Shown piece after piece: positions 51,822 through 60,087 of a DNA stretch of 64,000 bases. Under the pieces are notes generated by a model. That model was not told the origin of the DNA. It saw only the letters and a list, made by a program, of their open reading frames with translations, and did not search any database. A program made the translations under genes and the position numbers. Origin of the DNA: Pseudomonas sp. TCU-HL1. GTDB lineage: Bacteria > Pseudomonadota > Gammaproteobacteria > Pseudomonadales > Pseudomonadaceae. How positions within the stretch are numbered: position 1 is the first letter of the stretch; the number at the start of each line of letters is the position of its first letter. The stretch is from positions 1,550,001 to 1,614,000 of the forward strand of contig NZ_CP015992.1 in assembly GCF_001708505.1 (NCBI RefSeq), written 5' to 3'.

Positions 51822-53156
51822 ATGTTGCCAACTGAAACGCAGCGCATCATCGACCAGCACGGCATCAAGTACGTGCTGGCCCAGTTCGTCGATATCCACG
51901 GCGCCGCGAAGACCAAATCCGTGCCGGTGACCGGCCTCAAGGCGGTGGCCGAGGATGGTGCCGGGTTCGCCGGCTTCGCCATCTGCGGCATGGGCATGGA
52001 GCCCCATGGGCCGGACTTCATGGCCCGCAGCGATCTCTCCACCCTGATCCCGGTGCCCTGGCAGCCGGGCTACGGCCGGGTGGTGTGCATCGGTCATGTG
52101 GAAGGCAAACCCTGGGCCTATGACACCCGCTATGTGCTGCAACAACAGGTCCAGCGTCTCTCCGACAAGGGCTGGACCCTGAACACCGGCCTGGAGCCGG
52201 AATTCAGCCTGTTCCGCCGTGGCGCTGACGGCAAGCTGCAACTGGTGGACGCCACCGACAACCTCGACAAGCCCTGCTACGACTACAAAGGCCTGTCGCG
52301 CTCCCGCAAATTCCTCGAGCGCCTGACCGAAGCCCTGCAACCGGTGGGCTTCGACATCTATCAGATCGACCACGAGGACGCGAACGGCCAGTTCGAGATC
52401 AACTACACCTACAGCGACGCCATGGAATCGGCGGACCGCTTCACCTTCTTCCGCATGGCCGCCGGCGAGATCGCCAACGACATGGGCATGATCTGCTCCT
52501 TCATGCCCAAGCCCGATCCGAAGCGCGCCGGCAACGGCATGCACTTCCACCTGTCGATCGCCAGCGCCAGCAACAAGAACCTCTTCCACGACCCGAACGA
52601 TCCCAGCGGCATGGGTCTGTCGAAGCTGGCCTACCACTTCGCCGCCGGCCTGCTGGCCCACGGCCCGGCCCTGTGCGCCTTTGCTGCACCCACGGTCAAC
52701 TCCTACAAGCGCCTGGTGGTGGGCCGCTCACTGTCCGGCGCCACCTGGGCGCCGGCCTTCATCGCCTTCGGTGCCAACAACCGCTCGGCCATGGTGCGAG
52801 TGCCCTACGGCCGCCTGGAGTTCCGTCTGCCGGACGCCGGCTGCAACCCCTACCTCGTCACCGCCGCGATCATCGCCGCTGGTCTCGACGGCATCGACCG
52901 CCAGCTGGAGCCGGACACCATCTGCAACGAGAACCTCTACAACCTGAGCCTGGAAGAGATCGCCGCGCGCGGCATCAAGACCTTGCCGCAGTCGCTCAAG
53001 GAAGCCACCGACGCCCTGGAAGCAGACCCGCTGTTCCGCGAGGTGCTCGGCCCCGAAATCGTCGACGAGTTCATCAAGCAGAAGCGCATGGAATGGGTGG
53101 AGTACAGCCGACACGTCTCCGACTGGGAGATCCAGCGCTACACCGAATTCTTCTGA
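51822..53156 (+). CDS. gmaS: Gamma-glutamylmethylamide synthetase (type III glutamine synthetase-like, GlnT)
   Basis: 444 residues of the glutamine synthetase fold: metal-site GLEPEFSLF, NGQFEINYTYSDA, the ATP/His motif GNGMHFHLS, and the glutamate-binding TVNSYKRLVVGRSLSGATWA. Length equals GmaS/GlnT proteins. GmaS joins methylamine to glutamate using ATP. mgsA, mgsB and mgsC follow directly, the hallmark of the N-methylglutamate pathway; annotation as glutamine synthetase III is the generic alternative. It is driven by a sigma-54 promoter and preceded by a small ORF. Confidence 0.88.
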   Translation: MLPTETQRIIDQHGIKYVLAQFVDIHGAAKTKSVPVTGLKAVAEDGAGFAGFAICGMGMEPHGPDFMARSDLSTLIPVPWQPGYGRVVCIGHVEGKPWAYDTRYVLQQQVQRLSDKGWTLNTGLEPEFSLFRRGADGKLQLVDATDNLDKPCYDYKGLSRSRKFLERLTEALQPVGFDIYQIDHEDANGQFEINYTYSDAMESADRFTFFRMAAGEIANDMGMICSFMPKPDPKRAGNGMHFHLSIASASNKNLFHDPNDPSGMGLSKLAYHFAAGLLAHGPALCAFAAPTVNSYKRLVVGRSLSGATWAPAFIAFGANNRSAMVRVPYGRLEFRLPDAGCNPYLVTAAIIAAGLDGIDRQLEPDTICNENLYNLSLEEIAARGIKTLPQSLKEATDALEADPLFREVLGPEIVDEFIKQKRMEWVEYSRHVSDWEIQRYTEFF

Positions 53157-53196
53157 AAACCCTTCGCCCATTTACCTGCCCCCGAGGAGACACGCC

Positions 53197-54096
53197 ATGT
53201 GCGGAATCGTAGGTCTTTACCTGAAGAAGCCCGAGCTGGAAGGCCAGCTCGGCAAACTGTTCGAACCCATGCTCGAAGCCATGACCGACCGTGGTCCGGA
53301 CAGCGCCGGCTTCGCCATCTACGGCGATGAAGTGGCCGACGGCTGGGTCAAGCTGACCCTGCAGGCCATCGAGGCCGACTACGGCTGGAAGCACCTGATG
53401 GGATCGTTGGAGGGCCGCCTCGGCTGCTCCCTGGACTGGTTCCAGAACGCCAGCGCCGCGGTGCTCAAGGTCAACTGCGACGAAGAGCGCGTGCGCGACG
53501 CCCTCGCTGACCTCGCTCCCGACGTGCGCATCATGAGCGCCGGACAGAGCATCGAAATCCTCAAGGGCATGGGCCTGCCGAAGGAAATTTCCGAGCGCTT
53601 CGGCCTTGCGAACATGAAGGGCAGCCACATCATCGGCCACACCCGCATGGCCACCGAAAGCGCGGTGACCATGGAAGGCAGCCACCCGTTCTCCACCGGC
53701 GCCGACCTTTGCCTGGTGCACAACGGCTCGCTGTCCAACCACTCGCGCCTGCGCCAGGAACTCAAGCGCCAGGGCATCACCTTCGAAACCGAGAACGACA
53801 CCGAAGTCGCCGCCGGCTACCTGACCTGGCGCCTGCAACAGGGCGACAGCCTGAAAGAAGCGCTGGACCACTCCCTGGAAGACCTCGACGGCTTCTTCAC
53901 CTTTGCCATCGGCACCCGCAACGGCTTCGCGGTGATCCGCGACCCGATTGCCTGCAAGCCGGCGATCCTCGCCGAAACCGACGACTACGTGGCCATGGCC
54001 TCCGAGTACCAGGCCCTGGCCAGCCTGCCGGGAATAGATAAAGCGAAAGTCTGGGAACCCGAACCCGCCACCATGTACATCTGGGAACGCGCCTGA
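53197..54096 (+). CDS. mgsA: N-methylglutamate synthase subunit A (class II glutamine amidotransferase, GlxB-like)
   Basis: 299 residues. Starts MCGIVGLYLKK, so Cys2 becomes the N-terminal nucleophile of an Ntn amidotransferase; later GHTRMATESAVTMEGSHPF and LVHNGSLSNH are the glutamine-site motifs. In MgsABC this subunit cleaves gamma-glutamylmethylamide and channels methylamine. It starts 40 bp after gmaS with GAGGAG upstream. A similar set (glxBCD with glnT) is annotated in other bacteria as glutamate synthase-like. Confidence 0.87.
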   Translation: MCGIVGLYLKKPELEGQLGKLFEPMLEAMTDRGPDSAGFAIYGDEVADGWVKLTLQAIEADYGWKHLMGSLEGRLGCSLDWFQNASAAVLKVNCDEERVRDALADLAPDVRIMSAGQSIEILKGMGLPKEISERFGLANMKGSHIIGHTRMATESAVTMEGSHPFSTGADLCLVHNGSLSNHSRLRQELKRQGITFETENDTEVAAGYLTWRLQQGDSLKEALDHSLEDLDGFFTFAIGTRNGFAVIRDPIACKPAILAETDDYVAMASEYQALASLPGIDKAKVWEPEPATMYIWERA

Positions 54097-54107
54097 GGAG
54101 CTGAACT

Positions 54108-54782
54108 ATGAAAACCGTTGATCTTTCCACTGCCTCGGTGCGTGAACTGAACCAGACCCTGCACGGTGACGTGCAGGACCGCGAGTGGCTGGTGACCCAT
54201 CCGGACGGCAAGCACAACCTGGCCGTGGGTGTGAATCAGGCCGTCAGCATCGATATCCAGGGCCATGCCGGCTACTACTGCGCGGGCATGAACCAGAAGG
54301 CCAGTGTCACCGTGCATGGCAACGTCGGCGTCGGCGTGGCGGAGAACATGATGTCCGGCTCGGTGCGAGTGAAGGGCAGTGCCTCCCAGGCCGCCGGTGC
54401 CACCGCCCATGGCGGGCTGCTGGTGATTGAGGGCGATGCCGGTGCGCGCTGCGGCATTTCCATGAAGGGCGTCGACATCGTGGTCGGCGGCAGCATCGGC
54501 CACATGAGCTGCTTCATGGCCCAGGCCGGGCGTCTAGTGGTGTGCGGCGATGCCGGCGACGCCTTGGGCGATTCGCTCTACGAAACCCGCATCTACGTGA
54601 AGGGCACGGTGAAGTCCCTGGGCTCGGACTGCATTGAGAAACAGATGCGCGCCGAGCACCTGGAAGAACTGCAGGAACTGCTCAACCGCGCCGGCTTCGA
54701 CGAAGACCCGGCCAGCTTCAAGCGCTACGGCTCGGCTCGCCAGCTGTACAACTTCAAAGTCGACAACGCATCCGCGTACTGA
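54108..54782 (+). CDS. mgsB: N-methylglutamate synthase subunit B (GXGXG domain, GlxC-like)
   Basis: 224 residues made almost wholly of GXGXG repeats (GHAGYYCAGMNQKASVTVHG, GSASQAAGATAHGGLLVIEG, GDAGDALGDSLYETRIYVKG), the C-terminal beta-helix of glutamate synthase large subunits. It is a structural link between amidotransferase and FMN subunits. It lies 11 bp downstream of mgsA; a repeat separates it from mgsC. Confidence 0.87.
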   Translation: MKTVDLSTASVRELNQTLHGDVQDREWLVTHPDGKHNLAVGVNQAVSIDIQGHAGYYCAGMNQKASVTVHGNVGVGVAENMMSGSVRVKGSASQAAGATAHGGLLVIEGDAGARCGISMKGVDIVVGGSIGHMSCFMAQAGRLVVCGDAGDALGDSLYETRIYVKGTVKSLGSDCIEKQMRAEHLEELQELLNRAGFDEDPASFKRYGSARQLYNFKVDNASAY

Positions 54783-54795
54783 TCCAGCACCGCAC

Positions 54796-54846
54796 GGTGC
54801 GCGTGGCGCACCCTACCGACGCCCTGTAGGGTGCGCTGTGCGCACC
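54796..54846. repeat. Intercistronic GTAGGGTGCGC repeat pair between mgsB and mgsC
   Basis: GGTGCGCGTGGCGCACCCTAC followed by GTAGGGTGCGCTGTGCGCACC, the two arms placed back to back. It would make a strong stem in the mRNA just after mgsB. The same family stands at 6914, 33446, 58443 and 62462. Confidence 0.8.
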
Positions 54847-54870
54847 ACTGCCCCCACGAGGAATTGCAAA

Positions 54871-56193
54871 ATGAGCGAACAAAAAACTCCAGTGCTGCGC
54901 GAATCCGCCACCTTCGACCGTCTGACCATCCAGGAAATCCAGCGTGCCGCCGAAACCGGCATCTATGACATCCGTGGCGGCGGCACCAAGCGCAAGCTGC
55001 CGCACTTCGACGACCTGCTGCTGCTCGGCGCCTCCGTGTCGCGCTACCCGCTGGAAGGCTACCGCGAGAAATGCGGCACCGACGTCGTGCTCGGCACCCG
55101 CTTCGCCAAGAAACCGATCCACCTGAAAATCCCGGTGACCATCGCCGGCATGAGCTTCGGCGCGCTGTCCGCCAACGCCAAGGAAGCCCTCGGCCGTGGC
55201 GCCAGCATCGCCGGTACCAGCACCACTACCGGCGACGGCGGCATGACCCCGGAAGAGCGCGGCCAGTCGCAGCACCTGGTCTACCAGTACCTGCCGTCCC
55301 GCTACGGCATGAACCCCGACGACCTGCGCAAGGCCGATGCCATCGAGATCGTCCTCGGCCAGGGCGCCAAGCCGGGCGGCGGTGGCATGCTGCTGGGCAT
55401 GAAAGTCACCGAGCGCGTCGCCGGCATGCGCACCCTGCCCATCGGCGTCGACCAGCGCAGCGCCTGCCGTCACCCCGACTGGACCGGCCCGGACGACCTG
55501 GCGATCAAGATCGCCGAGCTGCGTGAGATCACCGACTGGGAAAAACCCATCTACGTGAAGATCGGCGCCAGCCGTCCGTACTACGACGTCAAGCTGGCGG
55601 TGAAAGCCGGTGCCGACGTGATCGTCCTCGACGGCATGCAGGGTGGCACCGCCGCCACCCAGGAAGTGTTCATCGAACACGTAGGCATCCCGATCCTCCC
55701 GGCCATCCCGCAAGCCGTGCAGGCCCTGCAGGAGATGGGCATGCACCGCAAGGTGCAGCTGATCGTCTCCGGCGGCATTCGCAACGGTGCCGACGTGGCC
55801 AAGGCCATGGCCCTGGGTGCCGACGCCGTCGCTATCGGCACTGCCGCCCTGGTGGCGCTGGGCGACAACCACCCGCGCCTGGATGAGGAACTGAAGAAGA
55901 TCGGTTCGGCCGCCGGCTACTACGACGACTGGCAGAACGGCCGCGACCCGGCCGGTATCACCACCCAGGACCCGGAGCTGTCCAAGCGCCTGGACCCGGT
56001 GGAGGCCGGCCGCCGCCTGGCCAACTACCTGCGCGTGCTGGTGCTGGAAGCCCAGACCATGGCGCGTGCCTGCGGCAAGTCCCACCTGCACAACCTCGAC
56101 CCCGAGGACCTGGTGGCATTGACCGTGGAAGCCGCCGCCATGGCCCGCGTGCCCCTGGCTGGCACCAGCTGGATTCCGGGTCAGGGCTACTGA
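54871..56193 (+). CDS. mgsC: N-methylglutamate synthase subunit C (FMN-binding glutamate synthase family, GlxD-like)
   Basis: 440 residues from the ATG at 54871 with GAGGA upstream; the open frame before it runs through a repeat and mgsB. FMN/glutamate synthase central domain: GMSFGALSANAKEALGRGA, TTTGDGGMTPEER, PIYVKIGASRPYYDVKLAVK, and AGADVIVLDGMQGGTAATQE. It carries the FMN-dependent step making N-methylglutamate from methylamine and 2-oxoglutarate. A terminator follows 18 bp after the stop. Confidence 0.88.
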   Translation: MSEQKTPVLRESATFDRLTIQEIQRAAETGIYDIRGGGTKRKLPHFDDLLLLGASVSRYPLEGYREKCGTDVVLGTRFAKKPIHLKIPVTIAGMSFGALSANAKEALGRGASIAGTSTTTGDGGMTPEERGQSQHLVYQYLPSRYGMNPDDLRKADAIEIVLGQGAKPGGGGMLLGMKVTERVAGMRTLPIGVDQRSACRHPDWTGPDDLAIKIAELREITDWEKPIYVKIGASRPYYDVKLAVKAGADVIVLDGMQGGTAATQEVFIEHVGIPILPAIPQAVQALQEMGMHRKVQLIVSGGIRNGADVAKAMALGADAVAIGTAALVALGDNHPRLDEELKKIGSAAGYYDDWQNGRDPAGITTQDPELSKRLDPVEAGRRLANYLRVLVLEAQTMARACGKSHLHNLDPEDLVALTVEAAAMARVPLAGTSWIPGQGY

Positions 56194-56210
56194 TCCCGAA
56201 GGCAATGCAT

Positions 56211-56248
56211 AAAGGCCGGCGAGCGATCGCCGGCCTTTTTCTTTTTTG
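56211..56248 (+). terminator. Rho-independent terminator of the gmaS-mgsABC operon
   Basis: GGCCGGCGA-GCGA-TCGCCGGCC stem, with flanking A and T tracts extending it, followed by TTTTTCTTTTTT. A textbook intrinsic terminator. Confidence 0.9.
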
Positions 56249-56442
56249 TAGGTTGGGCCTCGCGTAGGGTGGAAGTCGCTTTTCACTTCCACCGGCGGTG
56301 TTTCCGGTGGGCACCGGTGGTGGGTCGATAAAGCGTGATCCACGGCCGCTACGCGGCTTTCGCGAATGAATTCGCTCTCACTGGACAGCGGGGCACCGTC
56401 CTGGTGAGCGCATTGCTTTATTGATTGGCAGGAAAATCAAAT
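56247..56442. repeat. Repeat half-copies upstream of amtB
   Basis: A GTAGGTTGGGCCTCGC half-element at 56247, a GTAGGGTGGAAGTCGC palindrome at 56265-56305 and a CGCGAATGAATTCGCTC half-element at 56358-56380. No gene seen here. Confidence 0.65.
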
Positions 56443-56461
56443 TCGCACCAAGAAAATGCGT
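56443..56461. promoter_or_regulatory. NtrC-like upstream site for amtB
   Basis: TCGCACCAAGAAAATGCGT, which fits GCAC-N7-(A/G)TGC and resembles the gmaS upstream site at 51507 (both carry TCGCAC, AGAAA and TGCG at equal spacing). It lies about 110 bp before the sigma-54 promoter. Confidence 0.45.
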
Positions 56462-56556
56462 TCTGACTTGCCATCGCTATCCCTTGCCTCTCCAGTCCGC
56501 GAAATAAAGCGTTTTCCATTCAACGACTTAGCGAAAAGGTAAGCGCGTGCTTTGGC

Positions 56557-56574
56557 CTTGGCAGGCCAATTGCT
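56557..56574 (+). promoter_or_regulatory. Sigma-54 promoter of amtB-glnK
   Basis: CTTGGCAGGCCAATTGCT: GG and GC separated by exactly 10 bases, matching the -24/-12 consensus. The predicted start near 56585 leaves a leader of about 125 nt before amtB. Confidence 0.7.
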
Positions 56575-56710
56575 ATGCCTATGGGGAAACAAAATTGCCC
56601 TGCAGGAAGAAAGGTGCTGGTCCGGCCTCGTCCTCCTGGGGCGCTCGAACGCCGGTTCGCCCCTCCGACAGCGGGCCGGCCGAATCCCCGTCGGTTGGAG
56701 GCTACAGGCA

Positions 56711-58030
56711 ATGATCCGGTTTTCTCATGTGGGCCGCGGTATGTTGGGCCTTTCCCTTCTGTTGGGCAGTTTCGCCGCCAATGCGGAGGAAACAGCACCT
56801 GTGATCAATAGCGGCGACACCGCGTTCGTCGCGCTCTGCTCGCTGGTGGTGCTGCTGATGACACTGCCGGGCCTGGCGCTGTTCTACGGCGGCATGGCGC
56901 GGACCAAGAACGTGCTGTCGATCCTCATGCAGGTGTTCTGCACCGCCTCACTCATGTCGGTGCTGTTCGCCCTCTATGGCTACAGCCTGACCTTCACCGA
57001 TGGCGGTTCGCTGCAGTCGGTGATCGGCGGCCTGGACAAGCTGTTCCTGGTCGGCGTCACCAAGGACACGGTGGTCGGCACCATTCCCGAGTACCTCTAC
57101 TTCCTGTTCATGCTGCTGTTCGCCGCCATCACGCCTGCGATCATCGTCGGCGCCTTCGCCGAGCGCATGAAGTTCGCCGCGGTCATGGTGTTCATGGCGG
57201 TGTGGCTGACCATCAACTACATCCCCATGGCGCACATGGCCTGGGGCGGTGGCTGGGTGTTCAACCTGGGCGTGCAGGATTTTGCCGGCGGCAACGTGGT
57301 GCACCTGAACGTCGGTATCGCCTCCCTGGTGGGCGCCTGGCTGCTGGGACGCCGTCGCGGCTTCGGCACCCCGGCGATCGCTCCGCACAACATGACCATG
57401 ACGCTCACCGGTGGCTCGCTGCTGTGGGTGGGCTGGCTGGGCTTCTGCGGCGGTTGCGCGCTGGCCGCCAACGGCTTCGCCATGCTGGTAATGGTCAACA
57501 CCATGCTCGCCAGCTGCGCCGGTGCGCTGGGCTGGATGCTGGTGGAGTGGCAGCACCGTGGTCGTCCAAGCCTGTTCGGCGCGGTGTCTGGAGCCATCGC
57601 CGGCCTGGTGGCGATTACCCCGGCCTGCGGTTATGTCGGCCCCATGGGCGCCATCCTGCTGGGCCTGATCGCCGGCCCGGTGTGTGTCTGGTCGGTGGAC
57701 AAGCTCAAGCCGATGATCGGCCTGGATGATGCCTTCGATGTGTTCGGCGTGCATGGCGTGGCCGGCATCCTCGGCGGCTTGCTGACCCCGGTGTTCGCCC
57801 TCACCGCCATCGGTGGCCAGGGCTTCCCCGAAGGCCGCGACCTGTTCGACCAGTTGCTGGTCAACGGTGGCGCGATCCTGTTCAGCATCGGCTTCTCGGC
57901 CGTGACCAGCCTGATCGCCTTCAAGGTGGCTTCCGCGCTGTGCAGCGGGCTACGGGTTGAGGAGGCGGCCGAGGTAGATGGGCTGGACCTCACCGCCCAC
58001 GGCGAAGTCGGCTACAAGTACTCGAGCTGA
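56711..58030 (+). CDS. amtB: Ammonium/methylammonium transporter
   Basis: 439 residues from the ATG at 56711 (GGAG upstream). Signal-like N-terminus ending SFAANAEE, then eleven predicted helices of the Amt family; VALCSLVVLLMTLPGLALFY opens the transport domain, and the pore His pair lies in HLNVGIASLVGAW and FGVHGVAGILGG. Amt proteins carry ammonium and methylammonium, so it fits both nitrogen scavenging and methylamine uptake. glnK follows 11 bp downstream as usual. It has its own sigma-54/NtrC-type promoter. Confidence 0.93.
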   Translation: MIRFSHVGRGMLGLSLLLGSFAANAEETAPVINSGDTAFVALCSLVVLLMTLPGLALFYGGMARTKNVLSILMQVFCTASLMSVLFALYGYSLTFTDGGSLQSVIGGLDKLFLVGVTKDTVVGTIPEYLYFLFMLLFAAITPAIIVGAFAERMKFAAVMVFMAVWLTINYIPMAHMAWGGGWVFNLGVQDFAGGNVVHLNVGIASLVGAWLLGRRRGFGTPAIAPHNMTMTLTGGSLLWVGWLGFCGGCALAANGFAMLVMVNTMLASCAGALGWMLVEWQHRGRPSLFGAVSGAIAGLVAITPACGYVGPMGAILLGLIAGPVCVWSVDKLKPMIGLDDAFDVFGVHGVAGILGGLLTPVFALTAIGGQGFPEGRDLFDQLLVNGGAILFSIGFSAVTSLIAFKVASALCSGLRVEEAAEVDGLDLTAHGEVGYKYSS

Positions 58031-58041
58031 GGATCGCCGCC

Positions 58042-58380
58042 ATGAAACTCATTACCGCAATCATCAAACCCTTCCGCCTGGACGACGTGCGCGAAGCGCT
58101 GACCGAGGCCGGCGTCAACGGCGTGACCGTGACCGAGGTCAAGGGCTACGGCCGGCAGAAGGGCCACTCGGAAATATACCGGGGCGCCGAGTACGTGGTG
58201 GAACTGCTGCCCAAGGTCAAGCTGGAAATCGTAGTCGGCGACGCGCTGTGCCAGGCCGCCATGGACGCCATTCTCAAGGCGGCCTACACCGGCAAGATCG
58301 GCGACGGCAAGCTGTTCGTTCAGGAACTGGAAAGCGTGGTGCGGATACGCACCGGCGAGATGGGCGAAGACGCCCTGTGA
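58042..58380 (+). CDS. glnK: P-II family nitrogen regulator
   Basis: 112 residues: MKLITAIIKPFRLDDVREAL, T-loop with the uridylylation Tyr51 (GHSEIYRGAEYVVELLPKVK) and ATP-site VRIRTGE near the end. GlnK blocks AmtB when nitrogen is plentiful. Coupled to amtB. Since most pseudomonads have another glnK-amtB pair, this may be a second, pathway-linked set (inference). Confidence 0.93.
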   Translation: MKLITAIIKPFRLDDVREALTEAGVNGVTVTEVKGYGRQKGHSEIYRGAEYVVELLPKVKLEIVVGDALCQAAMDAILKAAYTGKIGDGKLFVQELESVVRIRTGEMGEDAL

Positions 58381-58398
58381 GTTGACGGTTGTACCCCT

Positions 58399-58427
58399 GC
58401 GCCGACGCCTTGCGTCGGCGCTTTCAT
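58399..58427 (+). terminator. Rho-independent terminator after glnK
   Basis: Perfect 10-bp stem GCGCCGACGC-CTT-GCGTCGGCGC followed by TTTCATT; a moderately strong intrinsic terminator. Confidence 0.8.
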
Positions 58428-58442
58428 TGGAGCCGGGAAAGC

Positions 58443-58493
58443 GGTGCGCACAGTGCACCCTACTGCGGAAGGGTAGGGGGCGCCGCGCGCACC
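58443..58493. repeat. GTAGGGTGCGC-family repeat between glnK and the SMR gene
   Basis: GGTGCGCACAGTGCACCCTAC then GGGTAGGGGGCGCCGCGCGCACC, the back-to-back arrangement also seen between mgsB and mgsC. Confidence 0.75.
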
Positions 58494-58522
58494 AGCTTGT
58501 GTTCGAGAAGGAGGCGTGAAGG

Positions 58523-58864
58523 ATGGCGTGGTTGAATGGATGGGGATTCCTGGTCCTGGCGGGACTCTGTGAGGTGCTCTACGCCTCGATCATCCCGCGC
58601 ACGGATGGATTCACACGGCTCTGGCCGAGCCTGTATTGCGGGTTCTTCCTGCTGCTGAGCATCTATCTGTTGAGCCTGGCCGTACGCGAGCTGCCGCTGG
58701 GCCTGGCCTATGCGGTGTGGGTGGGCATCGGCACCCTCGGCACCGTGGCCTACGGCACTCTGTTTCTGGGAGAACAACTGGGCCCGATGCGCGGCCTGTG
58801 CCTGGCGATGATAATCGGCGGCATCGTCGGCCTGAAGATGGTGGGAGGCGCGCAGGTGGCGTAG
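58523..58864 (+). CDS. Small multidrug resistance (SMR) family transporter
   Basis: 113 residues, four helices, with the essential membrane Glu in LAGLCEVLYAS of helix 1 and the SMR pattern GLAYAVWVGIGTLGTVAYG. AAGGAGG lies eight bases before the ATG. SMR members export quaternary ammonium compounds, guanidinium or polyamines. Its seat between amtB-glnK and tdm suggests efflux of an amine, but it follows a terminator and has its own start signals, so this is only suggestive. Confidence 0.85.
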   Translation: MAWLNGWGFLVLAGLCEVLYASIIPRTDGFTRLWPSLYCGFFLLLSIYLLSLAVRELPLGLAYAVWVGIGTLGTVAYGTLFLGEQLGPMRGLCLAMIIGGIVGLKMVGGAQVA

Positions 58865-59025
58865 GCGCAGGCCGGCGCCAAATCCCTGGCCGGTGGGGTG
58901 GGCTGATGATGAATGCACTCATTCGCCGTATTCGATGATGGCGCCACGCGGCCCACCCTGCCATTGCCGCAATGCCCCGTTTCCAATCGTTTTCCAGGCA
59001 ATATGCCTGAAATTGGTTCGTTTCC

Positions 59026-60012
59026 TCAGCTTTGCTGCCGCAGCATCGCCTGAATCTGCTGCACCGATTCCTGGGTCCGCCGCGCCAGGTTGCGTACCTC
59101 GTCCGCCACCACCGCGAAACCGCGCCCTTGTTCACCTGCTCGGGCCGCTTCAATGGCGGCGTTGAGCGCCAGCAGGTTGGTCTGTTCGGCGATGCCACGT
59201 ATCACCCCGGCCACCTGGGCGATCTGGCCATAGGTGGTCTGGATGTTCGCCTGTTCGCGTTCGTGCAGGCTGGCGGCGGTCTTCTCGTCACTGATCTCGC
59301 GCACCGCACCGGTGACATAGAGCAACCGGCCTCGGCTGTCGCGCAGGCAGCGGCCGCGTTCGCGGAACCAGACTTCGCCACGGGTCTTGTGGCGCATGCG
59401 GTACTCCACCGCATAGAAACCGTCGCCGCTGCTGTCCGCCATCGAAGCGTTGAAGGTCTTCATGACCTCCTTGAGATCGTCCGGGTTGGCCACGCCGAAG
59501 TAGCTGTCCCAGCCATCGGGAAACTCCTCGCGCTTGTAGCCGATGAGTTCGCGGAACTGCTCGGACCAGCGGATCACGTTCTGCGGATGGTCGGGGTCGC
59601 CGTTCACCACGTTCATCGCCCAGCAGCCTTCGGTGAGGGTGCGTTTGGTCAGGTCCCACACCTCGCGTTCCTTGTCCCACGTTTCCCGTTCGGCCTCCAG
59701 GGCCGCCAGACGTTGCCGGTACTCCTCCAGTTCACCGCGCAACCGCGTGTCCTGCTGTTCGGCCTGGGCCAGTCGCCGGTTCAACTCGGCGTACTCATTG
59801 GCACTACAGGGTGACGGCGCTTGCCGCTCGGTGTGCTGGCGGATGTGCTGCAGTTCACGCCAGTCGCGCTGCAGCCGTTCCAGGCTGCCAAGCAGCCGGG
59901 GTTGGTGTCTCAGTCGTGGCAGTGCGGATTCCGGGCCCTGGTCGCTGGACAGTTGGTCGAGCCACTGGCTGAGTTCGTTGGCCAGGTTGCTAGATGCTTT
60001 TCTGAACCACAT
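59026..60012 (-). CDS. Soluble PAS-domain chemoreceptor-like protein
   Basis: 328 residues, no membrane segment. Coiled coil about 45-120, PAS domain about 120-245 (QNVIRWSEQFRELIGYKREE, WFRERGRCLRDSRGRLLYVTG), then a very short MCP signalling tip (AEQTNLLALNAAIEAARAGE and GFAVVADEVRNLARRTQESV) ending only about 20 residues past the tip. The signalling hairpin is thus cut short, as in BdlA-like cytoplasmic transducers. It may sense redox state or a small ligand. It lies downstream of tdm on the same strand, 75 bp away. Confidence 0.88.
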   Translation of the reverse strand: MWFRKASSNLANELSQWLDQLSSDQGPESALPRLRHQPRLLGSLERLQRDWRELQHIRQHTERQAPSPCSANEYAELNRRLAQAEQQDTRLRGELEEYRQRLAALEAERETWDKEREVWDLTKRTLTEGCWAMNVVNGDPDHPQNVIRWSEQFRELIGYKREEFPDGWDSYFGVANPDDLKEVMKTFNASMADSSGDGFYAVEYRMRHKTRGEVWFRERGRCLRDSRGRLLYVTGAVREISDEKTAASLHEREQANIQTTYGQIAQVAGVIRGIAEQTNLLALNAAIEAARAGEQGRGFAVVADEVRNLARRTQESVQQIQAMLRQQS

Positions 60013-60087
60013 TGGCCGATTCTCCTTGGCTATGGACGGGGGAGGGACTTGCAGGACTCCCTAGCAAATCCCTCTCCAAGTACCGCA

